Below, piece by piece: positions 1 through 8,423 of a stretch of DNA of 47,084 nt. The notes under the pieces are model-generated. The model saw only the letters and a list, made by a program, of their open reading frames with translations. It ran no database searches and was not told where the DNA came from. The position numbers and the translations under genes are program-made. Location: assembly GCF_024282095.1 (NCBI RefSeq), contig NZ_JAMWZS010000022.1, positions 1 through 47,084 on the forward strand. The letters run 5' to 3'. This stretch comes from Nitrosomonas sp. Its GTDB lineage: Bacteria; Pseudomonadota; Gammaproteobacteria; Burkholderiales; Nitrosomonadaceae. Position 1 is the stretch's first letter. The number at the start of each line of letters is the position of its first letter.

Positions 1-549
1 GTCAATTCAGCGGCATTCAGCATGGACGGCACGCGCGTGGTGACGGCATCCGATGATGGAGCGGCGCAGATATGGGATGCGCAAAGCGGACAAGCGCTGG
101 GTGAAGCAATGCGGCATCAGGGTAAAGTCATCTCAGCGGGATTTAGCGCGGACGGCACGCGCGTGGTGACGGCATCTTGGGTTAAAACAGCGCGGATATG
201 GGATGTATTGCCGGTGCTATCGGATCCGCATAATCTATTGGCAGAGCTGGCGGAAGCGGTAGCCGGGTTAAAACTCGGTGAATACGGTGCGATAGAAACC
301 CTCGATGATCAAATCGAGCGGTTGAATCAATTGCGTCAGCGCACAGCCCATGTGCGATTAGGTGAGCCGACTGCAGAATCGTTTGTGCGTTGGTTTTTGT
401 CCGATCCGTGGACGCGGACGATTTCACCACTGTCCAGAACGACTGTGCCGGAATATATTCAGCGAGAGATTGCTGCCGGGCGCCGTGAGCAAGTGGCGCG
501 AGAATTCCCCGGTCATCCGTTGTTACTCCCGTCCGCTGACCTCAACTGA
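1..549 (+). CDS. WD40-repeat protein, C-terminal part (5' end outside window)
   Basis: The reading frame is open from base 1, so the gene starts upstream; 182 residues are visible. Two beta-propeller blades can be read, each with a 'FSxDGTRVVTAS' strand and an 'A.IWD' end, 42 residues apart. A 27-base stretch is identical in both blades (24-50 and 150-176). After the last blade comes a helical, non-WD40 tail of about 110 residues ending in a proline-rich stretch; I do not recognise this tail. Such propellers often form the C-terminal sensor of large NTPase (nSTAND) or kinase proteins, but the N-terminal effector is not in the window, so the function is unknown. It converges on the MtfA gene with only 46 bases between them. 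Confidence 0.85.
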   Translation, partial: VNSAAFSMDGTRVVTASDDGAAQIWDAQSGQALGEAMRHQGKVISAGFSADGTRVVTASWVKTARIWDVLPVLSDPHNLLAELAEAVAGLKLGEYGAIETLDDQIERLNQLRQRTAHVRLGEPTAESFVRWFLSDPWTRTISPLSRTTVPEYIQREIAAGRREQVAREFPGHPLLLPSADLN

Positions 550-595
550 GTGTATTTGATAGCGAAACCGGTTGTGTACAACGCCGCGACTGGAA

Positions 596-1360
596 CTACC
601 GCCACCGCTGTGCCGGGTCCTGGCGGTAAAACAGCGCCAATTGTTCGTAAACAGAGGGAAAGTGCTGCTGGGTGATGAGCGGCAGTTCAAAAAATACTTC
701 ACTCAGCACCGCGAAGAACTCCGCCGGACTCTCCGCGGCATACGGATCGATGATGGTTTCTTGGCGTTTGTCGACCTGATGGCAGAATTGGGCATAGGCT
801 TGGCTGAATACTTCGTGCCAGGTATAGGCACTCATGTTCGCATGCAATTCCGGGCAACCGTTGGCCCCTTCATGCAGCATGTCAATTTTATGCGCAAATT
901 CATGAATGACTACGTTATGGCCGGACCGGGTGGCCGTATGGATTGTATCCTGCCAGGAAAGAATCACCGGCCCGGCAGACCATGCCTCGCCGGCTGCGAT
1001 CCGATGGATATGATGCACAACGCCAAATTCATCCGCATAATCGTAATCCAGGATAAATTCGCCGGGATAGACAATAATCTCAACCCAGTTCCGGTAATAA
1101 TCCAGATCAAGGTTGAGAATCAGAATGCAAGCCTGAAGCGCGATTGAGGCGCGCATTTCATCAGTAATTTCCAATTCATGTGCGCCGTTGATTTGTTTGT
1201 CGTGCAGAAACAAAGTTGCACATTCGCGCAAGCGCATCAGTTCATCAGGATTGAGTCCCTTCAGGCAGCGCATGCTGATGAGCTTTTGCCAGATGTAATC
1301 GGGAATTCCTTCTCGTTGAAGAATCTGGTTTCGGCGCCAATTTTTTATGCTCCATGACAT
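596..1360 (-). CDS. mtfA: MtfA-type zinc peptidase (M90 family)
   Basis: A 254-residue cytosolic protein, close to the usual MtfA length of about 265. The zinc-binding HExxH motif of the M90 family reads HEFAH, followed by 'KIDMLHEGANG', which is characteristic of the family. In E. coli MtfA binds the repressor Mlc and has aminopeptidase activity; whether this homologue does so here is unknown. The start is supported by an AGGAGA ribosome site just upstream (reverse strand of about 1366-1373). It is divergent from cysK across a 274-base gap and convergent with the WD40 gene. Confidence 0.88.
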   Translation of the reverse strand: MSWSIKNWRRNQILQREGIPDYIWQKLISMRCLKGLNPDELMRLRECATLFLHDKQINGAHELEITDEMRASIALQACILILNLDLDYYRNWVEIIVYPGEFILDYDYADEFGVVHHIHRIAAGEAWSAGPVILSWQDTIHTATRSGHNVVIHEFAHKIDMLHEGANGCPELHANMSAYTWHEVFSQAYAQFCHQVDKRQETIIDPYAAESPAEFFAVLSEVFFELPLITQQHFPSVYEQLALFYRQDPAQRWR

Positions 1361-1634
1361 GATGGTAATCTCCTGGAGGCGTTGTGGATCAAGAGGCCAA
1401 TCGTTGATAACGATTGCTATGATAACTTGCTCTGCATAAAAATTTGCAATTTCGTTGATGCTGAATTAATGAAATAGCAGGCTATGCACTTTCCGCTTAG
1501 GAATGAATGCGCTATAGTGATTTCTTTATGTGGCTACTGTAATGCTGCGGTTATGTGGTGTTATGGTCGCTGGTTTTCTGATTAATAAAATGGTTGGTGC
1601 AGTTGAAATTTGCATCATAGAAAAAAGGAAATTC

Positions 1635-2615
1635 ATGGCAAATTGGTTTGAAGATAATTCGTTGTCGGTTGGGCGCACGCCCTTAGTGCGTCTTAATCGG
1701 GTGACCGATGGTGCATCGGCGCTGGTTTTGGCAAAAATCGAGGGGCGTAACCCGGCGTACTCGGTGAAGTGCCGCATTGGTGTGGCGATGATCGATGATG
1801 CGCAACAGCGGGGATTGCTGGGGCCTGGAAAAGAGATTGTCGAGCCGACCAGTGGCAATACCGGTATTGCATTGGCTTTCGTGGCGGCAGCACGGGGGAT
1901 TCCGCTGACTTTGACGATGCCGGAGACGATGAGTGTGGAGCGGCGTAAATTGCTGGTTGCATTGGGCGCCAAGCTGGAATTGACGGAAGGTGCGCGCGGC
2001 ATGAATGGCGCTTTGGCCAAGGCGGAAGAAATTGTGGCTTCAGATCCGGACCGATATGTGCTGCTGCAGCAGTTCAAGAATCCGGCTAATCCGGCAATTC
2101 ATGAAAAAACTACTGGGCCGGAAATATGGGATGATACCGATGGCGCCGTCGATATTTTTGTCGCAGGCGTGGGGACGGGCGGAACGATTACGGGCGTTTC
2201 CCGCTATATCAAACAAATCAAAGGTAAGGCAATTACCTCGGTGGCGGTTGAACCAACCGCCAGTCCGGTCATGTCGCAAAAGCGCGCGGGTACATCACTG
2301 GCGCCCGGGCCGCATAAGATTCAAGGCATTGGCGCGGGTTTTATACCGGATAATCTGGATCTTTCCTTGGTCGATGAGATCGAGCAGGTCAGTAATGAAG
2401 AGGCGATATTGTATGCGCGGCGGCTGGCGCGGGAAGAGGGAATTCTGGCCGGTATTTCCTGCGGCGCTGCGGTAGCGGCGGCGGTACGCCATGCCAAACG
2501 ACCGGAGAATGCGGGAAAAACCATCGTGGTCATTTTGCCGGATTCCGCTGAGCGTTATCTGAGCAGCATTCTGTTTGAAGGCATGTTTGATGAACAGGGT
2601 TTGATTGCGCTGTGA
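1635..2615 (+). CDS. cysK: Cysteine synthase A (O-acetylserine sulfhydrylase)
   Basis: A PLP enzyme that makes cysteine from O-acetylserine and sulfide; 326 residues, the usual CysK length. The PLP lysine lies in '[11 protein letters not shown]', the substrate loop is '[12 protein letters not shown]', and the phosphate-binding loop is '[10 protein letters not shown]'. The sequence follows E. coli CysK ('FEDNSL', '[15 protein letters not shown]') rather than CysM. The frame is open upstream to 1530, but the ATG at 1635 is preceded by AAGGAA and matches the family N-terminus. The stop overlaps the GTG start of the serine acetyltransferase gene by four bases (GTGA), so the pair is probably translationally coupled and makes both enzymes of the cysteine synthase complex. 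Confidence 0.93.
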   Translation: MANWFEDNSLSVGRTPLVRLNRVTDGASALVLAKIEGRNPAYSVKCRIGVAMIDDAQQRGLLGPGKEIVEPTSGNTGIALAFVAAARGIPLTLTMPETMSVERRKLLVALGAKLELTEGARGMNGALAKAEEIVASDPDRYVLLQQFKNPANPAIHEKTTGPEIWDDTDGAVDIFVAGVGTGGTITGVSRYIKQIKGKAITSVAVEPTASPVMSQKRAGTSLAPGPHKIQGIGAGFIPDNLDLSLVDEIEQVSNEEAILYARRLAREEGILAGISCGAAVAAAVRHAKRPENAGKTIVVILPDSAERYLSSILFEGMFDEQGLIAL

Positions 2616-3562
2616 ACAATACCAAAAGAACGCGCGATACTTTACTGCGCACGACGCATCTGGATGTGGACAGTATTGTTACTGAATTACGCACTTTGCG
2701 CCTGGCGTCGCTGGAGCGCCGCAATCGGCATGATAATCCACCGCGGTTGCCGTCACGAAGGATTTTGGCAAGTGTTACGGAAGGTTTGTGTGCGGCCTTG
2801 TTTCCTAATCGATTAGGTTCGCCGGAATTGGCCGATGAGGGCATTGATCATTACGTGGGACATACGCTGAATATGACGCTGCGGGAGATGATGATGCAAA
2901 TTCAACATGAATTGCATTATAACTCCGGCCTGGAAATCCTCAGTCATGAAGATCGCGAACAGTCAGCGGCGATTACGCAGGCATTTGCCAAACGGCTGCC
3001 GGAGGTTCGGAGCCTGCTGGAAAGTGACATTAAAGCGGCGTATGAAGGTGATCCGGCGGCGCGGAATGTCGATGAAGTGCTGGTTTGTTATCCCGGTATC
3101 ATGGCGATTATGCATTACCGGCTGGCGCATGTGCTGCATGGGTTGGGGGTACCGTTAATCGCACGCATGATTTCGGAAATCGCCCATTCGCAAACGGGCG
3201 TGGAAATCCATCCGGGCGCGCAGATCGGCGGTAGTTTCTTTATCGATCATGGTACCGGCGTGGTGATTGGGGAAACTGCGATTATCGGTCAGAATGTTCG
3301 TCTGTATCAGGCGGTCACACTGGGTGCCAAGCGTTTTCCGGTGGATGAGAATGGCGCGCTGGTGAAGGGCAATTTGCGCCATCCGATTGTTGAGGATGAT
3401 GTGGTGATCTATGCCGGTGCGACGATATTGGGGCGCATTACCATCGGCCGAGGATCGACGATTGGCGGCAATGTGTGGTTGACGCGCAGCGTGCCGCCGG
3501 GCAGCAATATTTCACAGGCGCAGATGCGCCATGAGGTGTTCGAAGGCGGCGCCGGGATTTAA
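2612..3562 (+). CDS. cysE: Serine O-acetyltransferase (long SrpH/EpsC type)
   Basis: Acetylates serine with acetyl-CoA to give the substrate of CysK. It has 316 residues: an N-terminal helical extension of roughly 130, then the SAT helical region ('[16 protein letters not shown]') and a left-handed beta-helix of hexapeptide repeats (about 190-290) with '[17 protein letters not shown]', which holds the catalytic Asp and His. The start is GTG, overlapping the cysK stop. The last residue is isoleucine (...GGAGI). In the E. coli enzyme the C-terminal Ile docks into the CysK active site, so complex formation with the adjacent cysK product is likely. I call it cysE; srpH or epsC are equally used names for this long type. 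Confidence 0.92.
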   Translation: MNNTKRTRDTLLRTTHLDVDSIVTELRTLRLASLERRNRHDNPPRLPSRRILASVTEGLCAALFPNRLGSPELADEGIDHYVGHTLNMTLREMMMQIQHELHYNSGLEILSHEDREQSAAITQAFAKRLPEVRSLLESDIKAAYEGDPAARNVDEVLVCYPGIMAIMHYRLAHVLHGLGVPLIARMISEIAHSQTGVEIHPGAQIGGSFFIDHGTGVVIGETAIIGQNVRLYQAVTLGAKRFPVDENGALVKGNLRHPIVEDDVVIYAGATILGRITIGRGSTIGGNVWLTRSVPPGSNISQAQMRHEVFEGGAGI

Positions 3563-3582
3563 TTTATTTTTCAGAGGCGGTT

Positions 3583-3990
3583 ATGACGGTTAACAAAATA
3601 ATACTCACACTGGATGACGCCAAGAAGATGGCTGCCGCTGCAGAAGCGGAAGCCAAACGAAATGAATGGCAGGTTGTCATTGTGATCGTGGATGACGGCG
3701 GTCACTTACTGTACTTGCAGCGTCTTGATCATGCGCAATTCGGCAGTATCGATGTGGCGATTGAGAAAGCACGTGCTGCGATTGCTTTTCGCCGCCCGAC
3801 TAAAATATGGGAAGAAAATATTGCGCAAGGACAACTGCGTTATTTGAATTTGCCGGGCACATTGCCTATCGAAGGAGGGTTGCCGATTGTTGTGAACGAT
3901 CAATTTGTCGGCGCGATTGGTGTCAGTGGCGTGCGATCATTTCAGGATGCGCAGATTGCCCAAGCCGGGATCGATGCATTGTTGGCATAA
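3583..3990 (+). CDS. HbpS/GlcG-like protein (former DUF336)
   Basis: A 135-residue protein with the family's typical parts: 'LTLDDAKKMAAAAEAEA', the strand 'VVIVIVDDGGHLLYLQRLD', and the end 'LPIVVNDQFVGAIGVSG'. Members include the haem-binding HbpS of Streptomyces and GlcG of the glycolate operon, but no single reaction is established. There is no signal peptide, so it should be cytosolic. It lies 20 bases after cysE, preceded by AGAGG, and may be the third gene of the cysK-cysE transcript. It converges with the DUF2165 gene after 30 bases. Confidence 0.85.
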   Translation: MTVNKIILTLDDAKKMAAAAEAEAKRNEWQVVIVIVDDGGHLLYLQRLDHAQFGSIDVAIEKARAAIAFRRPTKIWEENIAQGQLRYLNLPGTLPIEGGLPIVVNDQFVGAIGVSGVRSFQDAQIAQAGIDALLA

Positions 3991-4020
3991 GCTTCTGTAG
4001 TGCCTACGGATTGTGGCGCC

Positions 4021-4515
4021 TCATGGATGTTTCTCCTCGTCTGTCTGAGTCAGATAGACGAGAACGGCGCCGATAATCATCACTAAACGAAATGCAGCCT
4101 GTTGTCCGTTGGCAACTTCCGATTGCCACATCAGAAACCATTCACCACCGATCGTCATAAATCCTGTGAACCATAGCATAAAGCCCAGTGTTAATCCCAG
4201 GATTGCCAATCTTTTGGCTTGATTGAATGCTGTCGGGCGCTTGATGTTTTTAACTAGACGCCAGCCGCCTAATCCGCAAAGCCCCGCAATGACGATTTCA
4301 GTAACAATGATGAAGCCATAGATCAGATGATGCATAGCCGGGGATTCAATGGCGCGCCAAAGCCCTTGGTTACCCGGAAAGGTCGTATCCATCGTAAGGA
4401 CGTGCTGGATGATGGCAAAATTTGAATCGTAATCGGTGATGTTATTGAACGCTACCAATGCAGCAAATAGCGCGATAGACCAGACCAGTACAACTTTTGA
4501 TAATCTTGTATACAT
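4021..4515 (-). CDS. DUF2165 family small integral membrane protein
   Basis: A 164-residue protein with four hydrophobic segments (starting 'VVLVWSIALFAALVAFN', then about 60-82, 100-122 and 140-157), matching the four-helix DUF2165 family of predicted inner-membrane proteins. The family signature is visible in 'FNNITDYDSNFAIIQHVLTMD' shortened here to its core FNNITDY and in 'GGEWFLMWQS'. The frame is open upstream to 4674, but the residues there are not membrane-like or family-like, so I place the start at the ATG ending at 4515. Function unknown. It follows the Tim44-domain gene on the same strand after 125 bases. Confidence 0.82.
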   Translation of the reverse strand: MYTRLSKVVLVWSIALFAALVAFNNITDYDSNFAIIQHVLTMDTTFPGNQGLWRAIESPAMHHLIYGFIIVTEIVIAGLCGLGGWRLVKNIKRPTAFNQAKRLAILGLTLGFMLWFTGFMTIGGEWFLMWQSEVANGQQAAFRLVMIIGAVLVYLTQTDEEKHP

Positions 4516-4610
4516 AGTGTTAGTGATCTGATGCGACTGAATCAATAAATAACTGCTGGAGATTAACAAACAAGCTGTATGGGTTGGAAAGTTTTGACGG
4601 TGCGTGGAAT

Positions 4611-4631
4611 GTCCGGCCAGCGCGGCCGGAC
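4611..4631. terminator. Possible stem-loop after the Tim44-domain gene
   Basis: A perfect 8-base inverted repeat (GTCCGGCC / GGCCGGAC) with a 5-base loop lies 9 bases past the minus-strand stop of the Tim44-domain gene. It lacks a clear U-tract on either strand, so it is a weak terminator candidate or an mRNA 3'-end stabilising hairpin. Confidence 0.45.
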
Positions 4632-4640
4632 AGTTTATAC

Positions 4641-5501
4641 CTAAGAAGCTTGCTGAATACCAGCCAACAACCAAGTGGCATTGGAATCTTTCAGATCTTT
4701 TTGTACGTGCCAGATTTCATCAAATTCTTCCGGTTCACCATTGGGTACATCGCGTAATTGGCCGGTGAAACGCACGCTGGCGATGGCCAGGTCTTGAGTG
4801 GTTTCTACTTCCAGCAGATTGGCATCAATGAACATGACTTCTGTTTTTTGCTGTGTATCGCCCCGTTCGTTAATCTGCGCGCTAATTTCCGCGAACATTT
4901 CTGGTGTGGTGTAGTCACGAATTTCCTCAACATTGCCATGATCATGCGCAGTCTGCAAGCGGATGAACGAAGCTTTCGCGTTGCGGATAAAGGGTTCCAC
5001 TTTAAAATCTGCCGGAATATTCGGCTGGCGATAGGCTGTTCCGCTATCAGTTGTTGCAGCTTCTGCAGGCGCGGTGAATGGCGGCGTATTGAAGCGCTCT
5101 TGTGTATTTGTATTCATGCCCGAGTACTGCATGGCAGGCGTTGCTTCAGCCTTGGGTTTGCGCAGCATGCGGAAGATAAAGAATGCAGCGCCGATGAGTA
5201 GCGCCAGAATTACCATATCCATCATATTAATATTTTCAAACGCGCCGCCCATAAACAGCGCAGCCAGTAAACCGCCTGCTGCCAGACCCGCCAGTGCGCC
5301 GCCCCATTTGCTTCCGCCAGTGGGCGCTGCCTTAGGCGCTGCGGCAGTTGATTGTTGAGGACTCGGTGTAGCTTGCTGTTGGGATTGACGTTGCGTGCCG
5401 ATATTTTTGCCGCCGCCTATGCGCTTTGCTTCTGCATCAAAAGCAAGCAATCCAAAACTGAAGATAGCCAAAGTCAGAAAGGTGAGTGTTTTTTTCATCA
5501 T
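4641..5501 (-). CDS. Tim44-like domain protein, exported or membrane-anchored
   Basis: A 286-residue protein. The N-terminus is a signal peptide ('MMKKTLTFLTLAIFSFGLLA', then DAEAK), followed by a Gln/Pro/Ala-rich low-complexity linker, a Gly-rich hydrophobic stretch (about 66-84) and a transmembrane helix (about 92-112). The C-terminal 140 residues form the Tim44/MRPL45-type fold ('FIRNAKASFIRLQTAHDHGN', 'FDEIWHVQKD'). Bacterial members are membrane proteins of unknown role. The start could be either of two adjacent ATG codons. The predicted position is in or on the inner membrane. Confidence 0.85.
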   Translation of the reverse strand: MMKKTLTFLTLAIFSFGLLAFDAEAKRIGGGKNIGTQRQSQQQATPSPQQSTAAAPKAAPTGGSKWGGALAGLAAGGLLAALFMGGAFENINMMDMVILALLIGAAFFIFRMLRKPKAEATPAMQYSGMNTNTQERFNTPPFTAPAEAATTDSGTAYRQPNIPADFKVEPFIRNAKASFIRLQTAHDHGNVEEIRDYTTPEMFAEISAQINERGDTQQKTEVMFIDANLLEVETTQDLAIASVRFTGQLRDVPNGEPEEFDEIWHVQKDLKDSNATWLLAGIQQAS

Positions 5502-5630
5502 AATTGTCTCCCAAACTGTTGTTAAGGCATCGAGTATAACATCGGGTTTGCGTTGACAGCTATCATGAATTTTTCGATGTTGGATTCTGTATGATTTATT
5601 CTGTTGCAGCGAGTGCTTGATTGCTTGTTT

Positions 5631-6065
5631 TCAACGCAACAGGATCAAGCGGGGAATGGCATCGCTGCCGATCCATACCATCGCATTCTGATTAAATTGC
5701 TGTCCCAGTGATTTGGCAGTATCCACATCCAGCCCAGGCACGAAAAAGCTTTTTTCTGTCGGCCATATGTTGGTCGGATCAATATTCAGGCTTTCTATCA
5801 TTGGGTAGGAATGGCGGTTCAGACAATGCTTAAGGGATTCGTGTGCGGCCGAATTTTGTTCATCGTTCTGAAGTTGGCTGCATGGATTGTATGCGCTGAT
5901 AATTGCAGCGCAAGGTTGTTTGGATGCGATCAGAAATTTTGCGAGCGCTTCTGAGTATTGATCAATTTGCAGGAGAATTGCATCAGTGCCGGTGCCCATT
6001 TGGTAATGGGTACTGCGATAACTTGCGATAAGGTTTTGGGCGATAACCGATTGAGCCAAAGTCAT
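5631..6065 (-). CDS. DUF3293 domain protein
   Basis: A 144-residue protein with the DUF3293 pattern: a central 'AAIISAYNPCSQ...N' strand-turn and a 'P...FFVPGL' segment. No function is known for the family. The frame can also begin at a TTG at 6092, giving nine more residues; neither start has a clear ribosome site, so the start is uncertain. It lies downstream of the cytochrome c gene on the same strand (56 bases from this start). Confidence 0.78.
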   Translation of the reverse strand: MTLAQSVIAQNLIASYRSTHYQMGTGTDAILLQIDQYSEALAKFLIASKQPCAAIISAYNPCSQLQNDEQNSAAHESLKHCLNRHSYPMIESLNIDPTNIWPTEKSFFVPGLDVDTAKSLGQQFNQNAMVWIGSDAIPRLILLR

Positions 6066-6121
6066 TCGTGTTGATAACGGAAGATCAGACAATGAGGCCA
6101 GTTTGAGTCTCCGTTATTTGG

Positions 6122-6685
6122 CTAATGACTGTGTCCATGATCGCTGTCCTGATGATCATGTGCTTGATTCTTGGCTGAATTGACGAGATTCTCATATTGC
6201 TCGGGTGTCATCTGGCTCATTTTGAGGATAAAGGCCACCATCCCCCAAATCGCATTGTCATCATGACTCAGACCCCAGGCTGGCATGGCGGTCATTTTCA
6301 AGCCATTTTTTATCACCCAGAAATATTCTCTGGCATGCTCCAACCGCTTGGCGGGATCGTTGATCGGCTCACGTTGATGAAATATGGGCGCTTGTGGATA
6401 CAAACCTATCGACAGCTCTGTTGGTTCCAAACCGGGAGCCAGATGGCAGATTGTGCACATGGCGCTATAGTGTTCGGCACCGCCAGCGAGCAATTCCTCG
6501 CCATCCAAAGCAGGTACTTGCAAATCTTTGGCCCGCGCTTCAATGGAACTATCACGTACCCATTCGATAATCTTTTCAGTGATACCCCAGTGTTTTTCCG
6601 TCGCCGCCATGTTGTAAGCGCCTGATCCAAGAGCGATGGTTGCCAATATGAGTGACGCCAATACTAGGCTGACGATTGTTTTCAT
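6122..6685 (-). CDS. Membrane-anchored class I cytochrome c
   Basis: A 187-residue periplasmic electron carrier. The N-terminus (1-22) is a hydrophobic segment that may stay uncleaved as an anchor. The single haem-binding motif is CTICH (about 77-81), and the probable axial methionine lies in 'MTAMPAWG', as in class I cytochromes. The tail is His/Asp-rich (HDHQDSDHGHSH), which might bind metal. The upstream sequence has GAGG before the ATG. Partner proteins cannot be told from the context; the neighbouring genes are unrelated in function. In a chemolithotroph it could serve the respiratory chain. Confidence 0.87.
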   Translation of the reverse strand: MKTIVSLVLASLILATIALGSGAYNMAATEKHWGITEKIIEWVRDSSIEARAKDLQVPALDGEELLAGGAEHYSAMCTICHLAPGLEPTELSIGLYPQAPIFHQREPINDPAKRLEHAREYFWVIKNGLKMTAMPAWGLSHDDNAIWGMVAFILKMSQMTPEQYENLVNSAKNQAHDHQDSDHGHSH

Positions 6686-6743
6686 TTTTTGACCTCATAG
6701 AAAGGTTTATACAGCATCATAGTACTTTCAATTCCCGAGGGAA

Positions 6744-7694
6744 TCAATTTGCATTTTCTGAGTCGCTGTATCGACCGCTTTCCAGCTTAGCCTGGATACT
6801 GGCATGATTGAGATGTGGTGCAAACATTTCGATAAAATCGAAGATGTAGCCACGGATATAATTGTTGCGACTGATGCCGATGCGTGTTGTGCTGGGTTCA
6901 AACAGATGGCTGGCGTCTATGGATCTGAGATTTTTGTCGCGTTTGGCGTCAAAAGCCATGTTGGCCAATATGCCTACACCCAATCCTAATTCTACGTAAG
7001 TTTTAATCACGTCGGAGTCGATCGCGGTCAGTACCACATTCGGTTCCAGTCCGCGGTCTGCAAACGCCTGATTGATTTTTGAGCGACCGGTAAAAGCAAA
7101 GTCGTAAGTGATGATGGGATATTGATTAATGGCTTCCAGCGTGAGTTTTTTTAACTTCAGGAGCGGGTGTTTGGGCGGCACAATGACGCATCGGTTCCAT
7201 TGATAACAGGGCAACATGATCAGCTCATGAAATTGCTCAATGGCTTCGGTGGCAATCGCAATATCCGCTTCGCCTGAGGTGACTAATGCAGAGATCTGCA
7301 TCGGACTGCCTTGCCGCAGGATGAGTTTGATTTTTGGGTAACGTGCGGTAAAACGTTTGATCACGGGCGGTAATGAATAGCGCGCTTGGGTATGTGTGGT
7401 GGCGATAGTGAGTGTGCCGCCCGCTTCATTGGTAAATTCCTGCGCAATTTTTTTTAGGTTGTCGGCATCGCGAAGCATTCGGGTGGCGGTTTTTATGATC
7501 AGTTGCCCGGGTGGGGTGATCTGCACGATACGTTTGCCATTGCGCAAAAAGATATCGACACCGAGTTCGTCTTCAAGCAGCTGAATTTGCTTGCTGATAG
7601 CCGGTTGAGAAGTGTGCAGTTTGATTGCCGCCTTGGATAAGTTCATGTTCTGGTTGGCGGTTTCGCACAAATAGCGAAGTTGCTGTAGTTTCAT
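6744..7694 (-). CDS. cysB: LysR-type regulator CysB
   Basis: A 316-residue transcription regulator, the usual length. The N-terminal winged helix-turn-helix (about 1-60: 'KAAIKLHTSQPAISKQIQLL') matches CysB/Cbl closely, and the effector domain has 'TTHTQARYSLPP' and 'TYDFAFTGRSKI', the acetylserine/sulfate pocket region typical of CysB. It is divergent from the sulfate reduction operon across 430 bases, the usual arrangement for a LysR regulator and its target, so it probably activates that operon when sulfur is scarce. Confidence 0.92.
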   Translation of the reverse strand: MKLQQLRYLCETANQNMNLSKAAIKLHTSQPAISKQIQLLEDELGVDIFLRNGKRIVQITPPGQLIIKTATRMLRDADNLKKIAQEFTNEAGGTLTIATTHTQARYSLPPVIKRFTARYPKIKLILRQGSPMQISALVTSGEADIAIATEAIEQFHELIMLPCYQWNRCVIVPPKHPLLKLKKLTLEAINQYPIITYDFAFTGRSKINQAFADRGLEPNVVLTAIDSDVIKTYVELGLGVGILANMAFDAKRDKNLRSIDASHLFEPSTTRIGISRNNYIRGYIFDFIEMFAPHLNHASIQAKLESGRYSDSENAN

Positions 7695-8124
7695 AAATCA
7701 CATCTGCTCATAATAAATAGTTATATAAATCTAACATAATAGTATTTTGAATTATAGAGATGCATTGTTATCATGCGATAAGTCAAAATGGGTAAAAATG
7801 AGATGCAAGATTTATTCTGGCAAGTTTCTATTGGGTTGGTTTCCTTGTTTATGTCAGTTCGTGTCGACCACTTGTGTTCGGAATGGCGTGTTCGATTCAT
7901 CTGTCATTCATGCGTATAAGACAATCACGGGTTAGTTTTTTGGTAGAATACTCAATTGTTATAAATTGCTATCGTTTGTTCGTAGCAGTAGCGCAATAAA
8001 ATTTAAGGCGACGGCAAGAAGTTGTTTTGTTCAGTATGTCAGGATGATAAGTGGCTGGAATAGTGGGTTGCTGATTCATTGACAGGCTTCGGCAATTTCC
8101 CATTAATGAAACAAGGATTGATTG
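7695..8124. promoter_or_regulatory. Divergent cysB / sulfate operon control region
   Basis: A 430-base, AT-rich stretch without a convincing gene. It must hold the promoters of cysB and of the cys operon and probably CysB sites. A TAGAAT hexamer at 7944-7949 is a possible -10 element, but I could not pair it with a well-spaced -35. The AAGGA at 8113-8117 is the ribosome site for the small gene that follows. Confidence 0.45.
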
Positions 8125-8355
8125 ATGAGTACAAATATTGAGAATAAGCCCAAACAAGTCACATGGTTTAATGGGTGTGGTGGACGTATCGGCATTGTGG
8201 TGGGTGAGAGCGGTGAACATGCCTATATTGGTATGGCGTTAAGGCATGATGAAGATGATGATGTGAACCATATTATGAAATATGGTGCCAAATTTCCATT
8301 GGATGCAGCGCTATTGTTGCCTGTCTCCAAGCAGTATACCCAGACGGAATCCTAG
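8125..8355 (+). CDS. Small protein of unknown function, first gene of the cys operon
   Basis: A 76-residue soluble protein starting at ATG with AAGGA upstream. It is rich in Gly and acidic residues ('WFNGCGGRIGIVVGESGEHA', 'LRHDEDDDVNHI'). There is no signal peptide, membrane helix or metal-site pattern; its single cysteine is in the CGG turn. I do not recognise a family. It lies 68 bases before cysI on the same strand, so it is probably cotranscribed with the sulfate reduction genes and could assist that pathway. That is inference from position only. Confidence 0.7.
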   Translation: MSTNIENKPKQVTWFNGCGGRIGIVVGESGEHAYIGMALRHDEDDDVNHIMKYGAKFPLDAALLLPVSKQYTQTES

Positions 8356-8423
8356 AAATCCCATTGAATTGACTGTGCGTGCCTTATTGAGCATCTTTGA
8401 ACGAATATGCGGGGAAATTAACA

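Noticed and set aside
572-1147. 191-residue plus-strand open frame
   Set aside because: It lies entirely antisense to mtfA, whose zinc motif and ribosome site are clear.
4516-4674. N-terminal extension of the DUF2165 gene to 4674
   Set aside because: The extra 53 residues are unlike the family and run into the end of the Tim44-domain gene.
7747-7935. 62-residue open frame in the cysB-cysI gap
   Set aside because: No ribosome site and no protein-like features; the gap is better read as a control region.
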